Made by a program: the position numbers and the translations under genes
Notes under the pieces: generated by a model
Database searches by the model: none
What the model saw: only the letters and a program-made list of their open reading frames with translations
Told to the model about the DNA's origin: nothing
Assembly (NCBI GenBank): GCA_004144185.1
Contig: SEFP01000002.1
Coordinates: 744,001 to 808,000 of the forward strand
Reading direction: 5' to 3'
Length of the DNA stretch: 64,000 nt
DNA from: Sphingobacteriales bacterium
Lineage (GTDB): Bacteria; Bacteroidota; Bacteroidia; Chitinophagales; Chitinophagaceae
In this document: positions 1 through 10,298 of the stretch, piece after piece
Numbering within the stretch: position 1 is the first letter of the stretch
Layout of the letters: each line of letters begins with the position of its first letter

Positions 1-930
1 GAATACCGCAGCGGTACGTGGCGTAGAGGCGGTTCCGGACGCATCGTTGTCGCTTTCAAAGCCATTGGAGGTACCTCCCTGGGCAAAGTCGGCCTGCTGG
101 TTGTCGCGGATGGAAATACCGTACTGTACTTTTCCGGAGAACCCATTATCGGTATCGAAATCGTCATCGGTGCTGTACGCAGAAATCAGGTATTTGGCAT
201 TAACCGTACCACCAAACCACTCAAAACCGTCGTCATTGCTTTTGTACACTTCGATGTGATCGAGGGTCGTACCATTACCGACTGAACCCATGGTCAGACC
301 GTTGATTTCGTTGTCAACCGCGAAGGCAACACCGGCGTACTCGATCCGTACATACTTCATGGTTCCGGAATTGTCGGCATTGTTGGTGCCACCGTGCAGG
401 CCATAGCCTTCTGTAGTGGTATTTACACCCCCTTCGATGGCTTGCAATCCGCTGGTACCGTTGTAATTACCGTTGTTGTTGGCATTTCCAAGCAGGATAA
501 TACCGCCCCAGTCGCCCCGGTTTGGAGTGGCTTCGATAGAGGTAAAGCGGATGGGGTTGGACGCCGTGCCCTGCGCATCGATCTTACCATTACGGGTAAT
601 GATCAGGGATGCTTTGGATCCGGAAACCCCTTTGACAACAACGCCTTCCTCAACTTTGAGGGTTGCACCGTTGCGCACAAACACAAAGCCATCTATCTTA
701 TAGGTCCGGCCTGCTTTCAGCAACGTGTTGGTCGTGATGCTGCCTTTCAGGGTAGCACCATCAGCCAGCTCCACATAAGTGCTGTTGTTGGCAGTACGGG
801 CCAGCGTAGCACTCGTGTAGCTCACGCTGTCGGTAGGAGCAGTTATTGGGTTATTAGTGGTCTCATCTTTCTTACAGCTGGTAGCGAGCAGAGCTGCGAC
901 AAGCGGGAAAAGCAAAAAAGTCTTTTTCAT
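1..930 (-). CDS. Surface lipoprotein, beta-helix-like, partial (C-terminus beyond window)
   Basis: This gene is missing from the ORF track because it runs off the left edge. The start is the ATG whose complement is at 928-930, and 310 codons stay open to base 1. The N-terminus MKKTFLLFPLVAALLATSC is a signal peptide with a lipobox, so an outer-membrane lipoprotein is expected. The body is rich in G, N, D and T and holds repeated hydrophobic turns such as GDWGGIILLG and GTMKYVRIEYAG, typical of Bacteroidota extracellular lipoproteins predicted to form a right-handed beta-helix. It lies 74 bp downstream of the TonB-dependent receptor on the same strand, so the two are probably co-transcribed and may act together, with the lipoprotein as surface ligand binder. 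That role is inferred from context; no substrate can be named. Confidence 0.75.
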   Translation of the reverse strand, partial: MKKTFLLFPLVAALLATSCKKDETTNNPITAPTDSVSYTSATLARTANNSTYVELADGATLKGSITTNTLLKAGRTYKIDGFVFVRNGATLKVEEGVVVKGVSGSKASLIITRNGKIDAQGTASNPIRFTSIEATPNRGDWGGIILLGNANNNGNYNGTSGLQAIEGGVNTTTEGYGLHGGTNNADNSGTMKYVRIEYAGVAFAVDNEINGLTMGSVGNGTTLDHIEVYKSNDDGFEWFGGTVNAKYLISAYSTDDDFDTDNGFSGKVQYGISIRDNQQADFAQGGTSNGFESDNDASGTASTPRTAAVF

Positions 931-1004
931 GACGTTGCTGGGAATAGAAATAGTTTCTGGGTGCAAAAGGACAAAAAGGGTATTACCGGTATCTTACGGA
1001 GCCA

Positions 1005-3854
1005 TTAAGGAATCGTTACTCCTTGGGCCGGACGCTTGCGCTTGTTCGGCAGCTTATACGCCACGCTGATCGAGATGTTGCGGCCATAGCGGCTCCGGAT
1101 GCGCAGCACATCAGTGGTTCCTTCACCGTCATACTTACCGTTGCCGTTAGTGTCTTCGTAAAAATTCTGGTACTGGTTGAGCAGGTCTGAAACGGCCAGC
1201 TTGATTTCACCGTTCTGGGCAAAGCGCTGGGTAATCTGCAGATCCAGCAGGGTACGGGGCGCTTCCCAGATATCGAGCTGGTTGACCTGGTCGCCGATGA
1301 GGAAGATGCGGCGACCAATCCGGTTCAGCATCACTGAAGCGATGGTACCGGTTTTCCGGATCTCCGCCTGCACACCGGCATTCAGGACATAGTTGCTTTG
1401 CCCTTGCATCGGACGGGTTTTCAGCGTGCTGTTGGCACCAAAGTCGACTTCGTTTTTGATATACGCACCATTGGCGAAGGCATATAGGTTAGACAGTACG
1501 TTGTTCTCGGTACGCTTGGATTCGGCCACGAGGAACCCAAGTGATTTCCGGAACTCGGCTTCGACGCCATAGCTGACCGCGCCCAAGGCGTTGGCATACA
1601 GTAATTGTGCAGAGCCGCCGCCGGTGGTATTGTAATAGCGCTCAATCGGATTGTCGAAGTGCTTGTAAAAACCGCCTACGGTTACAAACTCGCCCGGAGC
1701 CGGATACAGTTCCCAGCGCAGATCGGCATTGGTGACTTTGGTACGCTTCAGCGTCGGGTTGCCGCTCTCAACGGCCATCAGGTCGAAGTTGTAGAAGTTG
1801 AACGGTGCGATCTCCCGGAATTCCGGACGAATCACGGTCTGCGAACCCGACAAACGCAGGTTCATCTGATCGTTCAGGGCATATTTAATATTGGCGGATG
1901 GCAGGATATCGACTACCGTCGTGTCGACTTTGAGATCGGCATTGCCGTCATTATACTTTACCTGCTGGTTGTAGCTTTCAATCCGGGCACCCCACGATAC
2001 CGACACGCGCTTCAGGAACTGGTTATCGAGCTGGATGTATCCGGCACCCAGGGCAGACGATGCCTGGTATTTATCGGTCGGGTTGGTGGATTCGTTCAGA
2101 TACAGCTTATCCGCCGCAATGTTTTCCGGATTGAACAGCGTACCGATTGGCTGGTAGACGATCATATCGCGCACTTCCGGATTCGACCGGTTACCGACAT
2201 AACCCAAGGCACGGGGCGTAAAGTCACGGGTCCGGTACTGATACATGCCGCCCACTTTAATGGTCTGGGTAACGCCTTCGATCTTGAACGATTTGCTCAG
2301 GTCGCCGGATCCGCTGTATACATGATCCATCAGATCGGAAAAGAACCGTCCGGAAGAACCCAGTGAAGGCGAGCCCTGTGGAATGTTGGCTACATAATCG
2401 CTGGCACCGATGGCGGAGTTCTGATAGCTGAGACGACGCAGATCAGGTGTGTTCTGAGCGAGGTTGGAATACGAGAGGTTCCACTTGGCACGCAGTCCGG
2501 ATAGGAAATCCAGTACATGTTCCCCGGCCAGCTGCGAGGAGAAAATCCGGTTGGTTACAAAGGCTAACTCGTAGGCGCGGATGTTGAACAATCCGTTGCC
2601 GTATTCTTCCCCTTCCCGGGTGGTTACAGAATTGGTGGAGTTGATGTTGATCAGGTTTTTAAGGCTGATTTTGCTTTTGCCGACAGTGTACGCCAGGTTG
2701 GCGAGTCCGCCCCAGCTCACATCCTGTGAAAACCGCTGATCGTTGTAGTTGCTGAGCAGGTTGTTGGCCGCATCTTCATCCCGGCGCAGGATATCGGTGC
2801 GACGGTTGTTTTTGGCATAGTTGAACGAGCCGATAAAGCCGAACGTACCCCGGCCGATTTTACGGGTGTATCCACCAGTACCCTGAGTACCGAAATTGAT
2901 TGGCGCCGTACTTTCTTTCAGGCCCCAGTTGTTGGCAAATTGCTTGGAGAACTCTGCTTTCTCCGTAGCGTTGGCACCGAGATAGGCCTCGCGACTTGCA
3001 GGGAAGTTACCAGGCAGCGCACGGGAACCGTTGTCAATGCCCAGGAAATCCGTACCGCCTGTATTGTTGCTTTGAAATGGCTTGCCAACAGTCTGGGTGT
3101 TGGCACCGGTTCCCAGCTGTAAGGTGAAAAAGTTTTCGGTTGGGATGTCACGGGTGTTGATCTGCACCAGACCACCGGCAAACTCACCGGGCAATTCCGG
3201 AACCGCTGCTTTGTTGATGACGATGTTGTCGATGATATTGGCCGGAAACAAATCGAACGAAAACGTTTTACGGTCTGGCTCGGTCGAAGTCAGCAGGGCA
3301 CCGTTGAGCGTCGCTGCGTTGTACCGGTCGGCCAAGCCACGTACCACCAGGTACTTTCCTTCCTGAATAGACGCACCAGATACGCGCTTCAACACTTCAC
3401 CGGTGTTGCGGTCGGGCGAGCGGCGGATGGCTTCTGCACTCACCACCTGTGCGACGGTGTTGGTGTTTTTCTGCACCAGGATCATGGAGTTGATGTTCTC
3501 CTTCTTCAGGGTCGCACGGACTACTACCTCACCCAGATCCCGGCTTCTCTTTTGTTCGGCCAGTGTGGCGTTCAGCGTCAGGTTCTGGTCATCTGCCAGT
3601 GCCACATCGCCGATGCTTTTAGTGGTGTACCCAAGGTACTTGATTTCGATCTCGTACGTTCCGGAAGGTACTTTCAGAGTATAATTCCCATCCAGATCGG
3701 TAGCAGTTCCTACCGAGCTGCCTTTAACCGACACCACAACACCGATCAGCGGCTCACTGGTCTTTTCATCTGTCACACGGCCGGTGATGAGGCCATCCGC
3801 AAAAGCCCAGGTGGACAGGCTCATACAGGCGGTTAGAAGTAAGGTATTCTTCAT
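1005..3854 (-). CDS. TonB-dependent outer-membrane receptor with carboxypeptidase-regulatory-like N-terminal domain
   Basis: The protein is 949 aa. I start it at MKNTLLLTACMSLSTWAFA, a good signal peptide, not six codons upstream as in the ORF track. After the signal comes a carboxypeptidase-regulatory-like beta-sandwich (ITGRVTDEKTSEPLIGVVVS, residues about 22-100). A TonB plug follows (SAEAIRRSPDRNTGEVLKRV, about 140-250, with LVVRGLADRYN), then a long beta-barrel region. It should import a large or scarce substrate across the outer membrane using TonB energy. It lacks the features of SusC proteins and no SusD-like partner is seen; the likely partner is the downstream lipoprotein. Three TTCCGGAA palindromes fall within it. 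The substrate is unknown. Confidence 0.9.
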   Translation of the reverse strand: MKNTLLLTACMSLSTWAFADGLITGRVTDEKTSEPLIGVVVSVKGSSVGTATDLDGNYTLKVPSGTYEIEIKYLGYTTKSIGDVALADDQNLTLNATLAEQKRSRDLGEVVVRATLKKENINSMILVQKNTNTVAQVVSAEAIRRSPDRNTGEVLKRVSGASIQEGKYLVVRGLADRYNAATLNGALLTSTEPDRKTFSFDLFPANIIDNIVINKAAVPELPGEFAGGLVQINTRDIPTENFFTLQLGTGANTQTVGKPFQSNNTGGTDFLGIDNGSRALPGNFPASREAYLGANATEKAEFSKQFANNWGLKESTAPINFGTQGTGGYTRKIGRGTFGFIGSFNYAKNNRRTDILRRDEDAANNLLSNYNDQRFSQDVSWGGLANLAYTVGKSKISLKNLININSTNSVTTREGEEYGNGLFNIRAYELAFVTNRIFSSQLAGEHVLDFLSGLRAKWNLSYSNLAQNTPDLRRLSYQNSAIGASDYVANIPQGSPSLGSSGRFFSDLMDHVYSGSGDLSKSFKIEGVTQTIKVGGMYQYRTRDFTPRALGYVGNRSNPEVRDMIVYQPIGTLFNPENIAADKLYLNESTNPTDKYQASSALGAGYIQLDNQFLKRVSVSWGARIESYNQQVKYNDGNADLKVDTTVVDILPSANIKYALNDQMNLRLSGSQTVIRPEFREIAPFNFYNFDLMAVESGNPTLKRTKVTNADLRWELYPAPGEFVTVGGFYKHFDNPIERYYNTTGGGSAQLLYANALGAVSYGVEAEFRKSLGFLVAESKRTENNVLSNLYAFANGAYIKNEVDFGANSTLKTRPMQGQSNYVLNAGVQAEIRKTGTIASVMLNRIGRRIFLIGDQVNQLDIWEAPRTLLDLQITQRFAQNGEIKLAVSDLLNQYQNFYEDTNGNGKYDGEGTTDVLRIRSRYGRNISISVAYKLPNKRKRPAQGVTIP

Positions 3855-3983
3855 GGGTAATATTTGCTGCAAAAGTCACTTACGTGCGTTGCGGCAGTGT
3901 TACGGGATTGTTGCGCCCTTGTTACGCCTGTATTACCGGAATGTTACGTGCCGGATGGGCTTCGTTTCTCACATTTGCATGGT

Positions 3984-5156
3984 ATGAACGCCCGTCAACT
4001 GGCCCAGCAACATTTAGCGCCTACCTCTTTTGCACCTACCGGATTGCACATCGTCCGCGCGTCCGGAAGCTATCTCTACGAAGTCTCCGGAAAACAACTG
4101 CTGGATCTGATCGGTGGCATTTCGGTCTGCAACGTGGGACACAGTCATCCGCGTGTGATTGAAGCCATTCAGCAACAGGCGGCCCAGTTTCTGCACGTTA
4201 TGGTATACGGCGAAGTGGTGCAGACGCCCCAGGCCTCGTATGCGGCGACGTTGGCTGCGCACCTGCCACCGTCACTGGATTGCATTTTCTTTACCACCTC
4301 GGGCGCAGAAGCAGTTGAAGGCGCTATCAAGCTCAGCCGGCGTGTTACTGGTCGGCCCGGCATTATCGGAGCCAGGCGTAGCTATCATGGCGCCACCACC
4401 GGTGCGCTGGCGTTGATGGGGGATGAATACTGGAAAGGCCCATTCCGGCCGCTGCTACCGGGTGTACGGCAATATGCGTACGGCTCGCAGGAGTTGATGA
4501 ACGCGATTGATGCAGATACCGCCTGTGTGGTGCTGGAACCGGTACAGGCCGAAGCGGGTATCAACGGTCCGTTTCCGGAATGGATGCAGGCCGTGGCGCA
4601 GCGCTGTCGCGAAACGGGTACGCTGTTGGTACTCGACGAAATTCAGACGGGCTTTGGTCGCACCGGCACCCTCTGGGCCTTTGAGCAGCTGGGAATCGTT
4701 CCGGATATCTTGATGCTGGGCAAGGCGTTGGGTGGCGGGATGCCTATGGGCGCATTTGTGGCCTCGCAGGTGCTGATGCATCAACTGGCCGACAACCCGG
4801 TTTTGGGCCATCTCACGACGTTTGGTGGACATCCGGTGTGCTGTGCAGCCGGCGAGGCAGCATTTAGGGTGCTCTTGGAAGAAGACATCGTGCCAACTGT
4901 TTTCCGGAAAGAAGCGCTGTTTCGGGAATGGTTACAGCATCCAGCCATTCGGGAGGTGCGCAGTATAGGCTTGCTGATGGCAGTGCAACTGGACAGTGCC
5001 GAAGCGGTGCAGCAATGTCTTCAAAAATGCGCAGCAGCAGGGTTGTTTTCCGACTGGTTTTTATTCGCGGCCGACTGTATCCGCATTGCGCCGCCCCTCA
5101 CCATCTCTGAATCCGAGATCCGGGAAGCCTGCCGCCTTTTGTGCAGATGTCTGTAA
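3984..5156 (+). CDS. Class III PLP-dependent aminotransferase (acetylornithine/ornithine aminotransferase-like)
   Basis: The 390-aa product has the class III aminotransferase pattern. A glycine-rich cofactor region (FFTTSGAEAVEGAIKL) is followed by the conserved aspartate segment LVLDEIQTGFGRTG and the PLP lysine in MLGKALGGGMPMGAF. Such enzymes move an amino group from acetylornithine, ornithine or a similar omega-amino donor to 2-oxoglutarate in the cytosol. The track ORF begins 40 codons earlier, but homology starts at MNARQLAQQHLAP and the upstream codons have no family character, so ATG 3984 is chosen. It is divergent from the TonB receptor and converges on porV, with a shared terminator between. 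No arginine-pathway genes are adjacent, so the exact substrate cannot be assigned. Confidence 0.88.
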   Translation: MNARQLAQQHLAPTSFAPTGLHIVRASGSYLYEVSGKQLLDLIGGISVCNVGHSHPRVIEAIQQQAAQFLHVMVYGEVVQTPQASYAATLAAHLPPSLDCIFFTTSGAEAVEGAIKLSRRVTGRPGIIGARRSYHGATTGALALMGDEYWKGPFRPLLPGVRQYAYGSQELMNAIDADTACVVLEPVQAEAGINGPFPEWMQAVAQRCRETGTLLVLDEIQTGFGRTGTLWAFEQLGIVPDILMLGKALGGGMPMGAFVASQVLMHQLADNPVLGHLTTFGGHPVCCAAGEAAFRVLLEEDIVPTVFRKEALFREWLQHPAIREVRSIGLLMAVQLDSAEAVQQCLQKCAAAGLFSDWFLFAADCIRIAPPLTISESEIREACRLLCRCL

Positions 5157-5195
5157 CATTAGGTTCCGATGCAATCAGACCCTGATCTATTGAAT

Positions 5196-5227
5196 AAAAA
5201 GACCTGCTTTTTGAAGCAGGTCTTTTT
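5196..5227. terminator. Bidirectional intrinsic terminator
   Basis: A 14-bp inverted repeat (AAAAAGACCTGCTT / AAGCAGGTCTTTTT) with a short loop sits between the convergent aminotransferase and porV genes. The A-run and T-run on either side let it serve both strands. Confidence 0.85.
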
Positions 5228-5245
5228 AAATGAGGTTATGGATGC

Positions 5246-6460
5246 TTATTCTGCCGAAGCAGCTTCGTCGCGGTTGCCCCGAACCTTATCAAATTCAAAC
5301 AACAGGCTGAAGCGAAGGGTATTGCTCAGCGGGTTGCGGGTAATTCCGGAATTGGAGGGAACTAGGTATGAGAAGTTGAGGGTAAAAATGTTGTACCGTG
5401 CGCTGCCACCAACGGTGAAGTATTTACGGTCGCCTTTGGTTTTGTCTTCGTAGAAATAACCGGCGCGCAGACCAAACTGGTTTTGATACCAGTACTCGGC
5501 CCCCAGCGACACCTGGAACTCACGCAGTTCTTCGCTAAATCCGCCCGGAGCATCGCCGAAAGAGCTAAAAATACCGGCAACGGTTCCTTTTTCAGAAGGA
5601 ATGTAGCTGGTTATGTTTCCGCTGCTGTCGTAGCTGTATTGGGGCGTAGGCACCATCAGTTTATTGACATCCAGGGCAGCGGTAAACTTGTTGTATTCGT
5701 CGATCTGCCAGGTATTGGCGACCCCGAGACCCAGATTCGCCGGGATAAAGTCGTTCCGGGTGGAGCTGTAAGAAATCTTGGAACCCAGGTTGGAAAGCAC
5801 CAGACCGGCGCTGAACGTACGGGTACGCGGACCATCAATCTCCTTGGTACGGGAGTAATACATTCCCACATCGGCGGCTATGGCGTTACCCGGCTGATAG
5901 TCGGTCCCATTGGTACCCGAAGCCAGGCCATTGGCAATAGCCGAACGGATGTACCGCAGGGAAATACCCGTACTGAAATACGGTGTGAAGCGACGCGAGT
6001 AGCCCAGATCCAAGGAAAACTCACGGGGCTTGCCGGTTCCTAAAGGAGCGCCCTGATTGTCTGTGTAATTGATGTCACCCAGATTGAAGTACCGGAGGGA
6101 ACCGGATACAGCCTGGTTATTTTCACGGCCAAACTTGGCGTAGCCCGAAACGTAGTACAACGCGATATCCGGAACCAGCTCTTTCAGCCAGGGCGTATAC
6201 GTGACTCCGATTCCGTACTGCTTGGGAGCAAACGGCATCTTGCCTATATTCCAGTACTGGGCATTGGCATCGGCTTCGGTTGCAATTCCGACATCACCCA
6301 TTCCGCCCGCACGGGCATCCGGCGAAATCCGCAAAAAGGGAACCGCAGTAGTAATGGTATTTACACGGCCATCAATCTGCCCTGTTTGCTGTGCCAGGAC
6401 CGGGCTACCGGCTGCACAAACAGAAACCAGCAGGATTGATTTAAAAATGGTTGAGGACAT
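5246..6460 (-). CDS. porV: Type IX secretion system outer-membrane protein PorV (LptO)
   Basis: The 404-aa product matches the PorV/LptO family: a signal peptide (ILLVSVCAAGSPVLAQ) followed by the conserved opening TTAVPFLRISPDARAGGMGD and a FadL-like beta-barrel that ends in an aromatic strand. PorV binds the C-terminal domain of T9SS cargo after passage through the outer membrane and delivers it to the PorU sortase complex. ATG 6460 is preferred over the track start 28 codons upstream because the signal peptide begins there. The gene lies 73 bp downstream of porU on the same strand, a common arrangement in Bacteroidota, and the pair is probably one transcription unit ending at the terminator at 5196-5227. 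Confidence 0.93.
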   Translation of the reverse strand: MSSTIFKSILLVSVCAAGSPVLAQQTGQIDGRVNTITTAVPFLRISPDARAGGMGDVGIATEADANAQYWNIGKMPFAPKQYGIGVTYTPWLKELVPDIALYYVSGYAKFGRENNQAVSGSLRYFNLGDINYTDNQGAPLGTGKPREFSLDLGYSRRFTPYFSTGISLRYIRSAIANGLASGTNGTDYQPGNAIAADVGMYYSRTKEIDGPRTRTFSAGLVLSNLGSKISYSSTRNDFIPANLGLGVANTWQIDEYNKFTAALDVNKLMVPTPQYSYDSSGNITSYIPSEKGTVAGIFSSFGDAPGGFSEELREFQVSLGAEYWYQNQFGLRAGYFYEDKTKGDRKYFTVGGSARYNIFTLNFSYLVPSNSGITRNPLSNTLRFSLLFEFDKVRGNRDEAASAE

Positions 6461-6533
6461 TCCAGAGAATTTAGCGCTTCTTACAAAGCGGCGCAAAGGT
6501 ACTAAAGAAAGATTTTTACTAAATGAGTAGACT

Positions 6534-9500
6534 CTAACGGGCAATTACCAGCTTTTGGTATCCGAGTCCTTCAGATTTTTGGGCGGTTGTAATCACCATC
6601 CGGTAAATATAAATTCCGGAAGGTAAAAGCATGCCAGTATCACCGGCACCGTCCCAGACAATCTCGCTGCTGTGAGAACCCGTTGGCGTAAAGGCCTGCC
6701 GGATGGTGCGCACCAGGCTTCCGGCACTACTGAAAATCTGCACTTCGGCCGTCATATTCTCATCCGGATGGTTGTGCTCGAACCGAAAGCGGGTCTGGTC
6801 TTTAAACGGATTGGGATAGTTGAGCAGTTCCTGAACTTCTACCACTTTTCCATCGCCCACCCGAAACTGGATGGTGCCTTCTCCGGAATTGTTGGCCATA
6901 TCCCAGGCTTTAATCCGCAGGGTATGCAGGCCGTTGCTCAGACCGGTAACCGGAAAGCGTACAAATCCTTTTTTATAGGTGTTGGGCGCATTTTCGTAGT
7001 AGTCGTTCAATACATACGGCTCTGATTCTTTCCCGTCGATTACAGCCACCAGATCATGACCGATTGCATTTCCGGACACATTGATACCGGTTTCGTCTTC
7101 CAGAATGCCATAAATCGCGGTATTGGCACCGGTGAGTCCGCCATTACGAAACAGCGAATCCCCAATAAACGGACGCACAACCGGTGGCTGATCATCGGTA
7201 ACCGGAAAACGCGAGGAGCCCCCGATCCGGATGGTTGTATCTACCCCGGCAACGTCTGTGCTGCCATCTTCCGCATAATACTGAATCTGACCGATCCCCA
7301 TTTCATAGTTCAGGTCTTTGGGAGCCACAAACGGAATCGAAAACTGACCATTTACCACATTTGCACGCCCTTTAAACACAATGTTATTCCGGGTTTCGAA
7401 CGTACGCAGGTCATAGACCGTCCGGACCGATGTAGAACGGGCTTTATCGAAGATGGTCACATATACCCGACCACTGAACGCTGCATTCGGATTTCCGGAA
7501 CCGTCGGTTACACTGCCATCGAGTACATAGCGGCCCAGCGCAGCCAGAGAGTCCGTCTTCAATCCGGTGGCAACTTCTACCACGGCATTGGTTTGTACCG
7601 CGTTCAGTTTAGCAGGCAGGTTAGGCGTCAAGGCCGGATCGCCCAGCAAGGCAAACTTCCGGAAGTTGAGCAGGGTACCCCAGGTACCAGCCGGAAAATA
7701 CTGTAACAACCTTTTATACGTCGCATTTTTGCCGTTTCGCAAGGCGTCACCAAACGTGGCCCAGCGACCATCCTGTTGTTTCCGGAACTGCGCCAGGATG
7801 TAATCATTGTTCAGGACACGACTTCCGAATTCATAAACGGCCTGCGTAGTGGTCAGCATGGCAATCATTCCCCCATCGGCCTTCAACATAAGCTGTTCAC
7901 CTGCCGACATAAAATCGGGGCGGTCATATTGGGCGAAGTCACAGGTAGCCGTTACCATAAACGGCAGTTTATCCAGGTTTTTCCAGCGGTTGATATCATC
8001 TACAGTCAGCACCCGCTCCTGCGCCAGTTCCCGGATGCCGCCGTGCCCGGCATAGTTGATGTACTGTGTGCCTTTATAAATCTGATTGCTGATCTGGGCA
8101 TTGACTTCCGGTGCCCGCGGACCGGCCGGCGTGGATACAACCGGATAATTGTCCATGTAGATCTTGCCTTCGTTGAATACCGGACTGACATTCCGGACAA
8201 TATCGCCTACTTCTTCAGCATTGGCCAGGTGTGCACCGGCACCATCTTCCTGATCGGCCACCAAAGTGCCCGTCACCCGCCAGGGTCCAAGCGACGCCGG
8301 CGACTTATAGTGCAAAATTTTATCGACCACCACTTTCGCTTCAGCAGGCGTCTTGACCGGCAGCCGGCCTACGCCAATATCCAGCACGTTATAAACATTA
8401 CTTCCTTCTGCACTTTCTCCGGCATCCAGAAAACCAAAATAGTCATCTGTGGTATAGGCATCGAGGACCACATTGCTTTCGGACGATTCGTACACCGGCA
8501 CGTAGTTGGTATTGGACGGCACCCGGTCTTTGTAATCAAAAGACGCATCGCCAAACAATAACAGGAACCGCGGCATCCGGGTGCTGTCCGTACCGGCGCG
8601 GTCGTAGAAGAACCGGGTATAATCCCGGATGCCTCCGATGTCCTGACCGCCACTTGAAAATTCATTGTAAACCTGCTCGGTGGTAACTACCTGTACCCGA
8701 TAGCCATTGGTGGTCCGGTGCCAGTCGGCCAGACGATTGGCATCCGTCAGGAAGTTTTTATGGGTTACAATCAGATAATCGGCATCCGCTGCGCCCATCA
8801 GATTCTGGTTGTCTACTTTTCCAACACCAACCGGAGTGCTGTAGGCGCTGCCGTCAAAAGCCGCATACTCCCGCAGCTGGTCGGTTTTGTTGATAAACAC
8901 ATAGCTTCCGTTCTGAAGCGTTCCTGCCATGCGAACGGCATTCCACGGCTCCGTGACATCCCAAACCTGAAGGGTTCCGGAAGCATTCTGAATTGTAAAG
9001 CGGGCGGCTGTTCCGGAATCAACACTTTCCATGTCGCGAAAGGTTAGAAAACCGCCATTGAATACCAGGCTGCGGCGGCCAATAACCTCCAGATAATCCA
9101 GGTATCCCCGGCTACCGGCTCCTGCGGGTGAAAATCCGATGGTAACAGAAGCCTGTCCGGCTGCAAACGGCACCTCTGCATCCAGTTGGGCATCAGTACA
9201 GGGAACATCGCTCACACCGCTTCTAAAGGAAAGCACCCGTCTGCCCAGGCTAACGCCATTGAGGCTTATCTGAAACTGCTCGGCGCCCCCATTGTTGCGG
9301 GCGGCTACATTGGTGCGGATCCGCAACGGCGATACGGCATTGGAAAAATCGAACGAATAGGTTTTAGAGCCGCCGGTAAATTCATCGCCGACCCAGCGCT
9401 TGCCCATATTGCCGAGGTTCACCAGATCATCATCAATCACATTCAGGCAATCATACGCGGTTACATCAGTTTGGGCCGTTGCAGGCGCATTGGCGATGGT

Positions 9501-10298
9501 GGAAACGGTTTTACCGCTTCCGCCCTCTGCACTTAAAAAGTAATAGCTTTTGTCTTCATACAGATTCTTACGGTGGGAATACCGCTTCTGGGTCGCGTCT
9601 GCCGTCCAGCTTTGCGGTCCGGGCGACCAGAAAACAACATAATCGCCTGCGTCCAGGGTGCCGTCGCCACCATCCTGAATCCAGAGATTATTTTCCGGAA
9701 TCGCGGTTTTGAGAATCGCTGGATTGGTTTCGTCCAGCATCGCGCCACCGTTTCCGAGCAACCGGATAGACGCTGATGGAACCGGTCCGGAAACGTTAAG
9801 GTTTGCGGTCAGGAATGCATAGTCTACTTTATAAAATCCCGGCGCATTTACAGAAAGCTTGTACCAGTTGCCGGTGGCGAGCGGACTGGTCGTGGCAGCT
9901 GTTTTAGCCTGATTCAGAAGGGACTGCTCCGGAAGGTTGGAAGGCTGTTCTTTAACGACCAGCGTAAACGCATTGAGCGCCTGGCGGCCCTGTGCGGTGC
10001 GGACCGGAACCGCTACCAGGGCAAACGGTTTTTTGCGATCAGTTCCCAAAACAACCTTTAATGCCAGCGAAGCGGTATCCTCCGGTCGCGGCTGGGTGGT
10101 TGTGTAGCGGGCATCCGTTACGGTTACGATCGGCAACACCGCATGGTTCAGCGGAATTTGCCGTACAATAAACGCCTGCTCCTGTTCCGCCGCCGATACC
10201 TGCTGCGGAAGCGTATAAGTAGCCGACTCCTGTGCCTGCACGCCGGACGCACAACCCAGTACCAATGCCGGAAGTAGTTTTTTAAAGCTGCAATCCAT
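6534..10298 (-). CDS. porU: Type IX secretion system sortase PorU (gingipain family C25)
   Basis: The 1254-aa protein has a signal peptide (LLPALVLGCASGVQA) and a C25 peptidase core. The catalytic histidine lies in YINYAGHGG (about residue 751) and the catalytic cysteine in FMVTATCDFAQYD (about 785). The C-terminus holds an Ig-like cargo-type domain with LNYPNPFKDQTRF and ends in LPSGIYIYRMVI. PorU removes the C-terminal signal of T9SS cargo at the cell surface and links the cargo to lipopolysaccharide. The start MDCSFKKLLPALV at 10298 is chosen over the track start because the 42 extra residues would precede the signal peptide. It is upstream of porV and divergent from gldJ. Seven TTCCGGAA sites fall inside it. 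Confidence 0.94.
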   Translation of the reverse strand: MDCSFKKLLPALVLGCASGVQAQESATYTLPQQVSAAEQEQAFIVRQIPLNHAVLPIVTVTDARYTTTQPRPEDTASLALKVVLGTDRKKPFALVAVPVRTAQGRQALNAFTLVVKEQPSNLPEQSLLNQAKTAATTSPLATGNWYKLSVNAPGFYKVDYAFLTANLNVSGPVPSASIRLLGNGGAMLDETNPAILKTAIPENNLWIQDGGDGTLDAGDYVVFWSPGPQSWTADATQKRYSHRKNLYEDKSYYFLSAEGGSGKTVSTIANAPATAQTDVTAYDCLNVIDDDLVNLGNMGKRWVGDEFTGGSKTYSFDFSNAVSPLRIRTNVAARNNGGAEQFQISLNGVSLGRRVLSFRSGVSDVPCTDAQLDAEVPFAAGQASVTIGFSPAGAGSRGYLDYLEVIGRRSLVFNGGFLTFRDMESVDSGTAARFTIQNASGTLQVWDVTEPWNAVRMAGTLQNGSYVFINKTDQLREYAAFDGSAYSTPVGVGKVDNQNLMGAADADYLIVTHKNFLTDANRLADWHRTTNGYRVQVVTTEQVYNEFSSGGQDIGGIRDYTRFFYDRAGTDSTRMPRFLLLFGDASFDYKDRVPSNTNYVPVYESSESNVVLDAYTTDDYFGFLDAGESAEGSNVYNVLDIGVGRLPVKTPAEAKVVVDKILHYKSPASLGPWRVTGTLVADQEDGAGAHLANAEEVGDIVRNVSPVFNEGKIYMDNYPVVSTPAGPRAPEVNAQISNQIYKGTQYINYAGHGGIRELAQERVLTVDDINRWKNLDKLPFMVTATCDFAQYDRPDFMSAGEQLMLKADGGMIAMLTTTQAVYEFGSRVLNNDYILAQFRKQQDGRWATFGDALRNGKNATYKRLLQYFPAGTWGTLLNFRKFALLGDPALTPNLPAKLNAVQTNAVVEVATGLKTDSLAALGRYVLDGSVTDGSGNPNAAFSGRVYVTIFDKARSTSVRTVYDLRTFETRNNIVFKGRANVVNGQFSIPFVAPKDLNYEMGIGQIQYYAEDGSTDVAGVDTTIRIGGSSRFPVTDDQPPVVRPFIGDSLFRNGGLTGANTAIYGILEDETGINVSGNAIGHDLVAVIDGKESEPYVLNDYYENAPNTYKKGFVRFPVTGLSNGLHTLRIKAWDMANNSGEGTIQFRVGDGKVVEVQELLNYPNPFKDQTRFRFEHNHPDENMTAEVQIFSSAGSLVRTIRQAFTPTGSHSSEIVWDGAGDTGMLLPSGIYIYRMVITTAQKSEGLGYQKLVIAR

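Noticed and set aside
394-1008. 204-aa plus-strand ORF at the left end
   Set aside because: It is antisense to the lipoprotein gene, whose signal peptide and frame are convincing.
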